Assembly (NCBI GenBank): GCA_038144955.1
Contig: JAYQOT010000003.1
Location: 9,233-73,232, forward strand
Direction: 5' to 3'
DNA length: 64,000 nt
From: Ga0077527 sp038144955
Lineage (GTDB): Bacteria; Pseudomonadota; Gammaproteobacteria; Burkholderiales; SG8-41
Part shown: positions 56,750-64,000 of the stretch, piece after piece
Layout of the letters: every line of letters begins with the position of its first letter
How positions within the stretch are numbered: position 1 is the stretch's first letter
Translations under genes and position numbers: made by a program
The notes under the pieces: model-generated
Database searches by the model: none
What the model was told of the DNA's origin: nothing
The model's input: only the letters and a program-made list of their open reading frames with translations

Positions 56750-57895
56750 ATGACCGGCATCGACTGGGCCCGGATCCGGGCCGAATTTCCAGCGCTGGCG
56801 AACTGGACCTATCTCGACACCGCGCGCAAGACCGTGCCGCCGCGCTGCCAGCAACGCACCATGCAGGAATACTGGCGGGATATTGAGGATACCGCTGGTG
56901 CCGACGCCTGGTCGGCGGAGAACGTAGGCGCTACGCGCGCTGAACTGGCGACCCTGCTTGGAGCAAAACCGGGCGAAATCGCTTTCACCAAGAACACCAC
57001 CGAGGGCCTCAACATTGCCGCCCACGCATTCGATCTCCAGCCTGGCGACAACATCGTGCTCACGGACATGGAGCATGTCGCCAATATCTGGGTGTGGAAG
57101 CACTGGGAGCAGAAAGGTGTGGAGATCCGCTTCGCACGCAACCGCGAGGGGCGGCTGCCGACAGCTGCCTTTACCGAGCAGATGGATGCGCGTACGCGGG
57201 TGGTTTCCACGGCCTATATCACCTACGGCAACGGCTATCGCGTTGATCTGCCCGCACTGGGTGCTGCCTGCCGCGAACGTGATGTGCGGCTGGTGGTTGA
57301 TGGGGTGCAGGCTGCAGGGGTGTTGGCTGCGCCGCTGGCCGAACTCGGTGCCGATCTCGTTGCCATCGGCGGCCACAAGAACCTGTTCGGCCTGACCGGA
57401 TCAGGGATGCTGTGGTGCCGCGAGGAACTGGTCGACCGCTTGCGCACGCCGTTCATCAAGCCTTCAGAGGGTGGCGTCAAGGCGAAGGCGCACGTCAACA
57501 GCCAGTTTGATTACGTGCGCACGGCACACCGTTTTGAGGGCGGAAACCCGAATTTTCTGGGGCTGAAAGTCCTCCGCGCCGGAGCAGAATTCATCCGCGG
57601 CATCGGATTGCAGAACATCGAAGCGCGTGTGTGCGAACTGACTTCGCTGCTGATGCGGGAGCTGAAGCAGGCGGGGCTTGCGGTCAATACACCCGACCCG
57701 TGGGCTGAACGCGCCCAGATCGTCAGCGTACAGGTGGCTGATCCCGGAACGCTGATGCAGAAGCTGCGCGATAAGTATCGCGTGGTGGTCAACGTGAAGG
57801 ACGATGCGCTGCGGATTTCTCCCGGGTTCGCCAATGACGAGAGCGATATCGAACGCCTGATGGCAGCGCTGCGCGGGGAAGGTGTAGCGGGTTAA
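56750..57895 (+). CDS. class V aminotransferase / cysteine desulfurase-like enzyme
   Basis: PLP-dependent enzyme of 381 aa from the ATG at 56750. The cofactor Lys is in GGHKNLFGLTGSG (about residue 210) and the Asp in VVDGVQAAG. The N-terminal YLDTARKTVPP and TKNTTEGLNIAAHA match class V. There is no Cys in the flexible loop typical of IscS or SufS, which argues against cysteine desulfurase activity and for an isopenicillin-epimerase-like or other aminotransferase. The substrate is unknown. It is divergent from the TctC gene, and the pair may handle a related organic acid. Confidence 0.85.
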   Translation: MTGIDWARIRAEFPALANWTYLDTARKTVPPRCQQRTMQEYWRDIEDTAGADAWSAENVGATRAELATLLGAKPGEIAFTKNTTEGLNIAAHAFDLQPGDNIVLTDMEHVANIWVWKHWEQKGVEIRFARNREGRLPTAAFTEQMDARTRVVSTAYITYGNGYRVDLPALGAACRERDVRLVVDGVQAAGVLAAPLAELGADLVAIGGHKNLFGLTGSGMLWCREELVDRLRTPFIKPSEGGVKAKAHVNSQFDYVRTAHRFEGGNPNFLGLKVLRAGAEFIRGIGLQNIEARVCELTSLLMRELKQAGLAVNTPDPWAERAQIVSVQVADPGTLMQKLRDKYRVVVNVKDDALRISPGFANDESDIERLMAALRGEGVAG

Positions 57896-57924
57896 GCGGG
57901 ATGCTGGATCAATACCAGGCCGGT

Positions 57925-58710
57925 CTACCGGCTGGCAGTGGGGATGGTGCCATCGTTCGCTTGCTTGAAGTGGATGTCCCCGTACCAGGCCTGGGCCTGT
58001 TCGCCGGTATTGTCGGTATCGGTCATGATGCCCACCGCGGTGATCCGGCCGGGTTCCGCGCCGAAGGCGCGGCGATAGTCCTCATACACGTTGCGCCGGA
58101 TGTGCTGCCAGGCGCCGAGATTGCCAACACCTGATTCGGCGACGATCATCTTGATGCGCGAGGTGTGCTGGTTGGCGATCACGGTGCCGCGGGGTGCGCG
58201 GTTTTCCCAGATATACATCAGGGTGGCATAGGGCAGTTGCTGGCCGGTCAGCAGGTGAACGCTGGATATGAACAGGCGGTCCTGTGCGGGCAGGCTCTCG
58301 ATGTTGCCGTCGAAGCTGACCAGCAGCCGCACCGGGGAATCCTCTAGATGCCGCTGGTTATTGTCGGCTCGGGCGATGGGGCGTTCGATTTTCCAGCGCC
58401 ATTCAATCAAAGGCTGCTGCCGGGCATCGATGGACAGCGGATGAATCAGGCCCGAAGCCGATGAGCGCGCATCGGCACGCATGACGGTGATGCCATCCTT
58501 TTGGACCAACCGGTATTCGGTGGGGCGCTTGAATCCGGACAGTACCCATGGTGCCCAGCCGGGTGGCAAAGCATTCCCGGGAGGATGCGCTGAAAAACTG
58601 CCGACCTTCTGCGGGAGTCGGCCCGCAACCGATGCATCGTCAAGCGGCGCCGAGGCACAGCCGGCAACGAGCAGCAGTATGCTGACCGCAACTATCCGGT
58701 GTCCGGGCAT
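57925..58710 (-). CDS. DUF3047 lipoprotein
   Basis: Lipoprotein of 261 aa with signal peptide and lipobox VAGC (Cys18). The DUF3047 domain fills the rest (about residues 45-250), with a central IEWRWKIERPIARADN and the C-terminal GIMTDTDNTGEQAQAWYGDIHF. A good GGAGG site precedes the ATG. The function of the family is unknown; it lies in the envelope. It is about 90 bp downstream of amiC on the same strand and convergent with the aminotransferase. Confidence 0.85.
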   Translation of the reverse strand: MPGHRIVAVSILLLVAGCASAPLDDASVAGRLPQKVGSFSAHPPGNALPPGWAPWVLSGFKRPTEYRLVQKDGITVMRADARSSASGLIHPLSIDARQQPLIEWRWKIERPIARADNNQRHLEDSPVRLLVSFDGNIESLPAQDRLFISSVHLLTGQQLPYATLMYIWENRAPRGTVIANQHTSRIKMIVAESGVGNLGAWQHIRRNVYEDYRRAFGAEPGRITAVGIMTDTDNTGEQAQAWYGDIHFKQANDGTIPTASR

Positions 58711-58799
58711 CTTTTTTTCCTCCTCCAGCCGCGCTCAGGCGCTTGTTCTATGCAGCGGATTCTAGAGCAATTGATCCGTGGGCAGGAATCCCCTGGGTT

Positions 58800-60122
58800 T
58801 CAGGGATTGGATACGACCTTGGCGGGTGCCAGTGGCGGGTTCTTCGAGAAATAGCGCTTGATCCCGGTGAAAATCGCTTCTGCCATCCGCCCCTGGTATT
58901 CCGGATTGCGCAGTTTCTGTTCTTCCTCGGGATTGCTGATGAACGCGGTCTCGACCAGGATCGACGGTATGTCCGGTGCCTTGAGCACGGCGAATCCCGC
59001 CTGCTCGACGTAATTCTTGTGCAGCTTGTTGATGTTGCTCATTTCCGAGAGCACGGCCTTGGCCAGTTTCATGCTGTCGTTGATCGAGGCCGTCTGCGAC
59101 AGATCGAGCAGCGTCTGCTTCAGGTAGGTGTCCTTGATGCCGAGGTTGACGCCGCCGATCAGGTCGGCGTCGTTTTCCTGCTTGGCCAGCCAGCGCGCCG
59201 CCGCCGAGGTCGCGCCGCGTTCAGACAGGGTGAATACCGATGAGCCGCTGGCCGAGGGCTTGATGAAGGCGTCGGCATGCACCGAGACCAGCAGGTCAGC
59301 GCGGATGCGCCGGGCTTTCTCGACGCGTGCACCCAGCGACATGAAAAAGTCTGCGTCGCGCAACAGCACGGCGCGCATGCCGGGCTCGGCGTCGATGCGT
59401 TCCTTCAGCCGGCGTGAAATGGCGAGCGTGACATTTTTTTCCAGCGTGCCGCGACGACCGCGCGCACCGGGATCTTCGCCGCCATGCCCGGGATCGATGG
59501 CGATGGTGATCAGCCGCTGCGAGAGCGGTTGCGGTGGCGCCGGCGTGGGTGCTGCATGCGCATCCAGCGGGATGAGCTCGGTGCCGCCGGAGGAGTGGGC
59601 CGCCTCGTGTTTTTTCAGGAATGCCAGCAGCGGATCCGGCGGCTGCAAAGGGTAGATGTCCAGTACCAGGCGGTGGCCGTATTCGCCGACCGGCGCCAGG
59701 GCGAAGGTTTCGGGTTTGACCTGGGTTTTCAGGTCGAACACCAGGCGCACGGTGCCCGGCTTGAAGCGACCGACGCGGACACCTTTCAGATAGGGATCTT
59801 CAGTACTGATTTTTCCCGATATCTCGTTGAGGGTGGCGCTCAGTGCGACATCGTCGATGTCGAGCACCAGCCGGTCCGGATTGTCGATGCTGAAGAACTT
59901 GTAGCGGATCGCCTGCTGCGATTCGATGGTGATGCGGGTGTAGTCGGGCGCCGGCCATACCCGCGTCGAGGTGACCAGGATATCTGCGGCCCACGCCGTG
60001 GCGGCGGCCAGCGCCAGTGCGGCGCCGGCGAGCAGGGTCAGAATTTTGGGGAAAAGGAGTAACAGCAGCGGACTTGCCGCCGGGCAGATGTCGGGTCTCA
60101 GTCTTTCAGTCTGTCGAGACAA
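58800..60122 (-). CDS. amiC: N-acetylmuramoyl-L-alanine amidase (AMIN + Amidase_3)
   Basis: Periplasmic zinc amidase that splits peptidoglycan during cell separation. I use the TTG at 60122, which gives 440 aa with a basic N terminus and a hydrophobic signal segment; the start is uncertain. The AMIN domain (about residues 55-155) is followed by a linker and the Amidase_3 domain. That domain has zinc ligands in IAIDPGHGGEDPG, the SVHAD motif, and the catalytic Glu in PSILVETAFISN. It overlaps the end of tsaE by 25 bp. A possible internal promoter within tsaE is listed separately. Confidence 0.93.
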   Translation of the reverse strand: MSRQTERLRPDICPAASPLLLLLFPKILTLLAGAALALAAATAWAADILVTSTRVWPAPDYTRITIESQQAIRYKFFSIDNPDRLVLDIDDVALSATLNEISGKISTEDPYLKGVRVGRFKPGTVRLVFDLKTQVKPETFALAPVGEYGHRLVLDIYPLQPPDPLLAFLKKHEAAHSSGGTELIPLDAHAAPTPAPPQPLSQRLITIAIDPGHGGEDPGARGRRGTLEKNVTLAISRRLKERIDAEPGMRAVLLRDADFFMSLGARVEKARRIRADLLVSVHADAFIKPSASGSSVFTLSERGATSAAARWLAKQENDADLIGGVNLGIKDTYLKQTLLDLSQTASINDSMKLAKAVLSEMSNINKLHKNYVEQAGFAVLKAPDIPSILVETAFISNPEEEQKLRNPEYQGRMAEAIFTGIKRYFSKNPPLAPAKVVSNP

Positions 60123-60568
60123 CGCCTGCCTGCCTCCGTATGCGCCGCCAGTTCGGCTGTGCGTCCCTCGACCGCAACGCTCAGCGCGATGTCCAGATCC
60201 GCGGCCGGCAGGTCCGGCGCTTTTTCCGGCCACTCCACGAGGCACACGGACTCCGGGTTGAAGTATTCCCGGAAACCGCTTTCCTCGAGTTCCCGCGGAT
60301 CAAGGAATCGATAAAAATCAAAGTGATACAAGTATAACCTAGAAAATTTATAAGGTTCAAGCAGGGTGAAGGTAGGGCTTTTGACCCGGCCCTCGTAACC
60401 CAGCCCGCGGAGAATGCCCCGCGCGAGCGTGGTTTTGCCGGCGCCAAGGTCGCCGCGAAGGTGGACGACCATGCCCGGTTCCAGTCCCGTGGCAATGGCG
60501 CGGCCGAGTGCCAGGGTGTCGGCCTCGGCGGCCAGATTCAGCGTGCGTTTATGATGCGGGGTATGCAA
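60098..60568 (-). CDS. tsaE: tRNA threonylcarbamoyladenosine biosynthesis ATPase TsaE
   Basis: Essential P-loop ATPase of the t6A tRNA modification complex. The only plausible start is TTG at 60568, giving 156 aa, which matches the usual length. Walker A is GDLGAGKTTLA (about residues 41-51), and PTFTLLEPY and HFDFYRFLDP are family motifs. The codons around 60305-60360 are unusually AT-rich for this genome. The start overlaps that of the divergent queG, and the 3' end overlaps amiC. Confidence 0.9.
   Translation of the reverse strand: MHTPHHKRTLNLAAEADTLALGRAIATGLEPGMVVHLRGDLGAGKTTLARGILRGLGYEGRVKSPTFTLLEPYKFSRLYLYHFDFYRFLDPRELEESGFREYFNPESVCLVEWPEKAPDLPAADLDIALSVAVEGRTAELAAHTEAGRRCLDRLKD
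60331..60360 (-). promoter_or_regulatory. candidate internal promoter in tsaE for amiC
   Basis: On the minus strand TTGAAC (60355-60360) and TATACT (60331-60336) are separated by 18 bp, within an AT-rich patch of tsaE. RNA would start near 60324, about 200 nt before the amiC start. Confidence 0.4.
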
Positions 60569-61642
60569 GAGAGTGCGGCCCAGAAAGTCGTTGATTGGTC
60601 CGGGCTCCGGCGCGACATCGGACGCTGGGGAACCGAACTCGGGTTTCAGCAGATCGCCGTTGCCGACTGCGACCTGTCGCAGTCCGAACCGCGGCTGGCC
60701 GAATGGCTCGCCCGCGGCTGGCACGGCGACATGGATTATATGGCACGCCATGGCATGAAACGCAGCCGCCCCGCCGAACTGGTGCCCGGCACGCTGCGCG
60801 TGATAATGGCACGGCTCGATTACACGCCCCCGGAGTCCCGCGACAGCTGGGAAGTCATCCGCGACGGTGAGCGCGCCTTCATTTCGCGCTACGCCACCGG
60901 CCGTGACTATCACAAGGTGCTGCGCGGCAAGCTGCAGCGGCTGGCAGAACGGATTACCGGGTCGGTGGGCGAGCATCGCTACCGCGTGTTTACTGACAGT
61001 GCGCCGGTGATGGAGGTGGCGTTGGCCGGGAAAGCCGGGCTCGGCTGGCGCGGCAAGCACACGCTGCTGCTCAACCGCGAGGCCGGTTCGGCGTTTTTCT
61101 TAGGCGAGATCTACACCGAGCTGCCGCTGCCCGTCGATGCGCCGCAGGCGGAGCACTGCGGCACCTGCCGCAAATGCATCGACATTTGTCCGACGCAGGC
61201 CATCGTCGCGCCGTACCAGCTCGATGCGCGGCGCTGCATTTCCTACCTGACCATAGAGCTGAAAGGCAGCATCCCTGAGGCGCTGCGGCCGCTGATCGGC
61301 AACCGCGTCTACGGCTGCGACGACTGCCAGCTGGCCTGTCCGTGGAACCGTTTTGCGCAGGTCACGAAAGAAACCGATTTTGCCGTGCGCAACGGCCTCG
61401 ACAATGCAACACTGGTGGAACTGTTTGCCTGGGACGAGGCTCAATTTGCCGCGCGACTGGCAGGCAGCGCCATCCATCGCATCGGTCACGAGCGCTGGCT
61501 GCGCAATCTCGCCGTTGGACTGGGCAATGCCCCGACGTCACCCGAAACCGTCGCCGCATTGCGCGCGCGGGCGGATCATCCTTCGGCACTGGTGCGCGAA
61601 CATGTGGCGTGGGCGCTGGCGCGCCACGCCGGGAAAACCTGA
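60563..61642 (+). CDS. queG: epoxyqueuosine reductase QueG
   Basis: Cobalamin- and iron-sulfur-dependent reductase that completes queuosine in tRNA. The ATG at 60563 gives 359 aa; ATGs at 60551 and 60554 are alternatives, and none has a good ribosome-binding site. Two 4Fe-4S motifs are present: CGTCRKCIDICP (about residue 198) and CDDCQLACPWN (about residue 253). The C terminus has HEAT-like helical repeats. The gene is divergent from tsaE, as in E. coli, and here even the start codons overlap. Confidence 0.94.
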   Translation: MQESAAQKVVDWSGLRRDIGRWGTELGFQQIAVADCDLSQSEPRLAEWLARGWHGDMDYMARHGMKRSRPAELVPGTLRVIMARLDYTPPESRDSWEVIRDGERAFISRYATGRDYHKVLRGKLQRLAERITGSVGEHRYRVFTDSAPVMEVALAGKAGLGWRGKHTLLLNREAGSAFFLGEIYTELPLPVDAPQAEHCGTCRKCIDICPTQAIVAPYQLDARRCISYLTIELKGSIPEALRPLIGNRVYGCDDCQLACPWNRFAQVTKETDFAVRNGLDNATLVELFAWDEAQFAARLAGSAIHRIGHERWLRNLAVGLGNAPTSPETVAALRARADHPSALVREHVAWALARHAGKT

Positions 61643-61643
61643 G

Positions 61644-62354
61644 TCAGGCGCCGAGAGCGCTTGCCAGCTCGCCGAAGTCTTTGGCGATGACATCCCAGGG
61701 CCCGTCGGCCTTGAGGTTGGTTTTCTGCTGCGGACCATACTCGGTCGGACGCACCACGAAGCCGGTGCGCATGCCGTGGCTGCGTGCGTGCCTGAGGTCA
61801 TCGTTGTGCGCAGCGACCATCATCACTTCATGCGGCTTGCAGCCGAGCATTTCGATGGCGCCGAGATAGATTTCGGGATCGGGTTTGAAATGGCGGAACA
61901 CCTGCCCGCAGAGGATGGCGTCCCACGGCAGGCCGCCGAGCTTGGCCATGTTGGCGAGCATGTCGACATCGCCGTTGGACAAGGTCGAAATCAGGTATTT
62001 CTTCTTCAGCCGCGCGAGTCCCGCGGCGGCATCCGGCCACGGCAGCAGGCGGTGCCAGACGCGATTGATGTGCTGCAGCGCGGCTTCATCGAGCTGGTCG
62101 AGCCCGTAACGTGGCGCCATTTCATCCAGCGCCTTGCGGTAGATGCCGTCGATGGTGGTCCACGGCCATGCGCCCGTGCGCACCTTGTCCATGCCGGGTT
62201 TGTACGCCGTTTTCCATTCATCGGTGAACGCGGTCCAGTCGATGTCGAGTCCGCGTTCGCGGCCGAAAGCCGAGAGGTCGTTGATGATGCTGGTGCGCCA
62301 GTCAACGACGGTGCCGAAGGTGTCGAAGGTCAGCGCCTTGATGCTGGAAATCAT
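61644..62354 (-). CDS. HAD-family hydrolase, haloacid dehalogenase type II
   Basis: HAD hydrolase of 236 aa from the ATG at 62354. The nucleophile Asp lies in ALTFDTFGTVVDW (about residue 10), the Ser/Thr motif in STLSNGD (about residue 117), and the acidic end motif in MMVAAHNDDLRHARSHGM. The pattern matches the L-2-haloacid dehalogenase branch, but many such genes act on other substrates. It converges with queG and is 13 bp downstream of a GNAT gene. Confidence 0.88.
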   Translation of the reverse strand: MISSIKALTFDTFGTVVDWRTSIINDLSAFGRERGLDIDWTAFTDEWKTAYKPGMDKVRTGAWPWTTIDGIYRKALDEMAPRYGLDQLDEAALQHINRVWHRLLPWPDAAAGLARLKKKYLISTLSNGDVDMLANMAKLGGLPWDAILCGQVFRHFKPDPEIYLGAIEMLGCKPHEVMMVAAHNDDLRHARSHGMRTGFVVRPTEYGPQQKTNLKADGPWDVIAKDFGELASALGA

Positions 62355-62367
62355 CGAACTCGGGAAC

Positions 62368-62868
62368 TCAGGCGATTTTGCCAGGTGCGGGGCGGGTGAC
62401 CGGCGCGCACAGGTCGCGGCGCATGCGGATGGCAGGCTCGACGGTCTGGTAATAACCGGGAATGTAGTGGGTGTGGGTAAAACCCAGTGCCTCGTAGAAA
62501 CTGCGCGCGGCAAAGTTGTTGGCACGCATCTCGACTTCGATGTGGCGGATGCCGGCAGTCAGCGCCGATTCGCTCAGCCATTCCACGATCGCCAGCCCGA
62601 TGCCGCGGCGCTGGTGCGCAGGCTTAACCGCAAGCAGGGACAGATGCGTCTTGGTATCGCCGAATTCCGCGATTGCGAATCCGGCCAGCTTGTCGTGCGA
62701 TTCGGCAACCAGCACGCAGGTTTCGCGGGCGCGCAGCGCGCGGGCGACCCGGGTCGGATGCCAGGTCCAGCCGCGCAACCCGACTTCGATCAGGCAGCGC
62801 GACATCACGGCGATTTCCTGGATATCGCTGCCCCGGGCCAGGCGCAACAAAAATGGTGTAACGGACAT
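62368..62868 (-). CDS. GNAT family N-acetyltransferase (RimI-like)
   Basis: Acetyltransferase of 166 aa. The acetyl-CoA loop appears as LLAVKPAHQRRGIGLAIVEWL (about residues 77-97, seen in parts), with the R/Q-x-x-G-x-G/A motif QRRGIG. The C-terminal NNFAARSFYEALGF is typical of RimI-like enzymes. The substrate is unknown; ribosomal-protein acetylation is one possibility. It is 13 bp from the HAD gene and probably cotranscribed. Confidence 0.88.
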   Translation of the reverse strand: MSVTPFLLRLARGSDIQEIAVMSRCLIEVGLRGWTWHPTRVARALRARETCVLVAESHDKLAGFAIAEFGDTKTHLSLLAVKPAHQRRGIGLAIVEWLSESALTAGIRHIEVEMRANNFAARSFYEALGFTHTHYIPGYYQTVEPAIRMRRDLCAPVTRPAPGKIA

Positions 62869-62950
62869 GCGGGGCAGTGTAGCGCGATCTTCAGCTACCG
62901 CAACCCGCGTTCTTGAGGTAGATTGCGGAATTCCCCGTCCGTATTTCGGC

Positions 62951-63508
62951 TCAAGCCTGCTTGGGAATGAACTTCAGTGCAACGCCGTTGTTGCACCAGC
63001 GCTGGCGGGTAGGCTGCGGGCCGTCTTCGAAGACATGGCCGTGGTGTCCGCCGCAGCGCACGCAATGGTATTCAGTGCGCGGCAAAATCAGTTTGTAATC
63101 CGTCTTGGTGGCAAAGGCGCCGGGTATGGTGGTGAAAAAACTCGGCCAGCCGGTGCCGGATTCGTACTTCATGTCGGAAGTGAACAGCGGCAGGTCGCAG
63201 CCCGCGCAGGCGAACACACCGGGACGTTTCTCGGCGTTGAGCGGACTGGTGCCGGCGCGTTCGGTGCCTTCTTCGCGCAGGATGTGAAATTGCGCGGGAT
63301 TCAACCGCTTGCGCCATTCAGCATCGGCGAGTTTCAGTGGTTCGGCTGCCGTGGGGGCCTTGAAATTCGCGGCGAGCAGCGAGCGCCAGTTCTTCTGCAG
63401 CGCCTCGATGTCCTTCATCGAGATGACCGATGCAGCCTGTGCCAGTCGCGTCAGTGTCGATCCCAGTGCGGTCAGTGCCAGTCCCTGCAGAAAGCCGCGT
63501 CGTTTCAT
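62951..63508 (-). CDS. msrB: Tat-exported methionine sulfoxide reductase MsrB
   Basis: Reduces the R form of methionine sulfoxide in proteins. I use the ATG at 63508 (185 aa). The N terminus MKRRGFLQGLALTALGS is a twin-arginine signal, so it should be exported folded. The structural zinc pairs CAGC (about residue 98) and CVRC (about residue 147), the GTGWPSF motif and the catalytic Cys in QRWCNNG are present. A periplasmic location would place it in oxidative-damage repair of envelope proteins. No msrA is nearby. Confidence 0.9.
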   Translation of the reverse strand: MKRRGFLQGLALTALGSTLTRLAQAASVISMKDIEALQKNWRSLLAANFKAPTAAEPLKLADAEWRKRLNPAQFHILREEGTERAGTSPLNAEKRPGVFACAGCDLPLFTSDMKYESGTGWPSFFTTIPGAFATKTDYKLILPRTEYHCVRCGGHHGHVFEDGPQPTRQRWCNNGVALKFIPKQA

Positions 63509-63674
63509 GTCCGTGTTCTCCTCTGTGGCGGTCAGACCGCCGGCCACGGGGAAAATTCCGTGGCCGTGATCACCGATTGTGACATGGGCTCTGTCGCAGT
63601 TTGCGCAAAATCCTTACGTCCGGGACGGGCAACAGGGCGGATGCGATAATCAGGCCCTCTCAAGCGACAAGATC

Positions 63675-64000
63675 ATGAAAGCCATCCAGATACACCAGTA
63701 CGGCGGCCCCGAAGTGCTGCGCCGCGTAGATATTCCTGTGCCGGCGCCGGCACCGGGCACGCTGCTCGTCCGCATGCACCATGCCGGCATCAACTTCATG
63801 GACATCCACACCCGGCAGGGCAAGTATGCGAAGTCCCAGACTTATCCGGTGCGGCTGCCGTGCACGCTGGGCATGGAGGGTGCCGGCGTCGTTGAGGCCG
63901 TGGCCGAAGGTGTGACCACGCACGCGGTCGGCGATCGCGTCGCCTGGTGTGTCGTCTGGGGCAGCTATGCCGAATACGCCGTGGTGCCGGCGTGGCAGGC
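63675..64000 (+). CDS. quinone oxidoreductase-like (MDR family), 3' truncated
   Basis: Start of a medium-chain dehydrogenase/reductase of the NADPH:quinone oxidoreductase type. The frame from ATG 63675 stays open to the window end (about 108 codons). The N terminus MKAIQIHQYGGPEVLRRVDIP and the motif NFMDIHTRQGKY are typical, followed by LGMEGAGVVEAV and GDRVAW. No zinc-ligand pattern is seen. The NADP-binding half lies beyond the window. Confidence 0.87.
   Translation, partial: MKAIQIHQYGGPEVLRRVDIPVPAPAPGTLLVRMHHAGINFMDIHTRQGKYAKSQTYPVRLPCTLGMEGAGVVEAVAEGVTTHAVGDRVAWCVVWGSYAEYAVVPAWQ

Overview
The window is a contiguous piece of a GC-rich (roughly 60% by eye) betaproteobacterial chromosome, most like Burkholderiales or Nitrosomonadales. 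I base this on the gene orders recN/fur/bamE/dapB, carAB-greA-yhbY-rlmE-ftsH-folP-glmM-pst and exbBD-lpxK-trm112-kdsB-adk, and on two orphan TctC (Bug) binding proteins. I could not run a taxonomic search. I see no rRNA, tRNA, CRISPR array, prophage or insertion sequence. Nearly all DNA is chromosomal housekeeping sequence.

Layout. 0-8.7 kb: recN (5' truncated), fur, the bamE-dapB pair, an exported dienelactone-hydrolase-like protein, carAB with a clear promoter and a leader hairpin, and greA. 8.8-14.2 kb: yhbY facing away from rlmE, then ftsH, folP and glmM. 14.2-19.4 kb: a phosphate/arsenate block, in which an arsC-like reductase overlaps an aquaporin gene and is followed by pstSCAB. Pho boxes stand before both arsC and pstS; no phoU follows. 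19.5-25.3 kb: dapA-bamC, a metallo-beta-lactamase-fold protein, an alanine-rich lipoprotein, the ribosomal oxygenase roxA with a small partner, and slyD. 25.3-32.6 kb, mostly minus strand: mutS, a ketopantoate-reductase-like protein, a Vgb-like propeller protein, an FAH-family enzyme and a LysR regulator.

32.6-34.6 kb is the most unusual part. Two yybP-ykoY (manganese-sensing) riboswitches lie back to back and point outward. The rightward one precedes a TerC-UspA fusion, as expected for this class. The leftward one is better conserved, has its own promoter and an intrinsic terminator, and controls the LysR gene, which is not a usual target. A 28-codon open frame starts directly after its terminator.

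34.7-46.5 kb: inorganic pyrophosphatase, a GST, a FIST sensor protein, a DUF599 membrane protein, TctC, a K+-independent-type H+-pyrophosphatase, a 6-phosphofructokinase with a mixed donor signature, adk, kdsB, trm112, lpxK and exbDB. Three of these act on pyrophosphate or may do so. 46.5-55.6 kb: an AT-rich gap with two inverted DnaA boxes, xseA, a double cyclic-nucleotide-binding protein, miaA-mutL and pntAB. 55.7-64 kb: a second TctC, a class V aminotransferase, a DUF3047 lipoprotein, amiC-tsaE divergent from queG, a HAD enzyme, a GNAT, a Tat-exported MsrB and the start of a quinone oxidoreductase. The order tsaE-ami...mutL-miaA on the minus strand looks like the enterobacterial superoperon split by about 6.4 kb.
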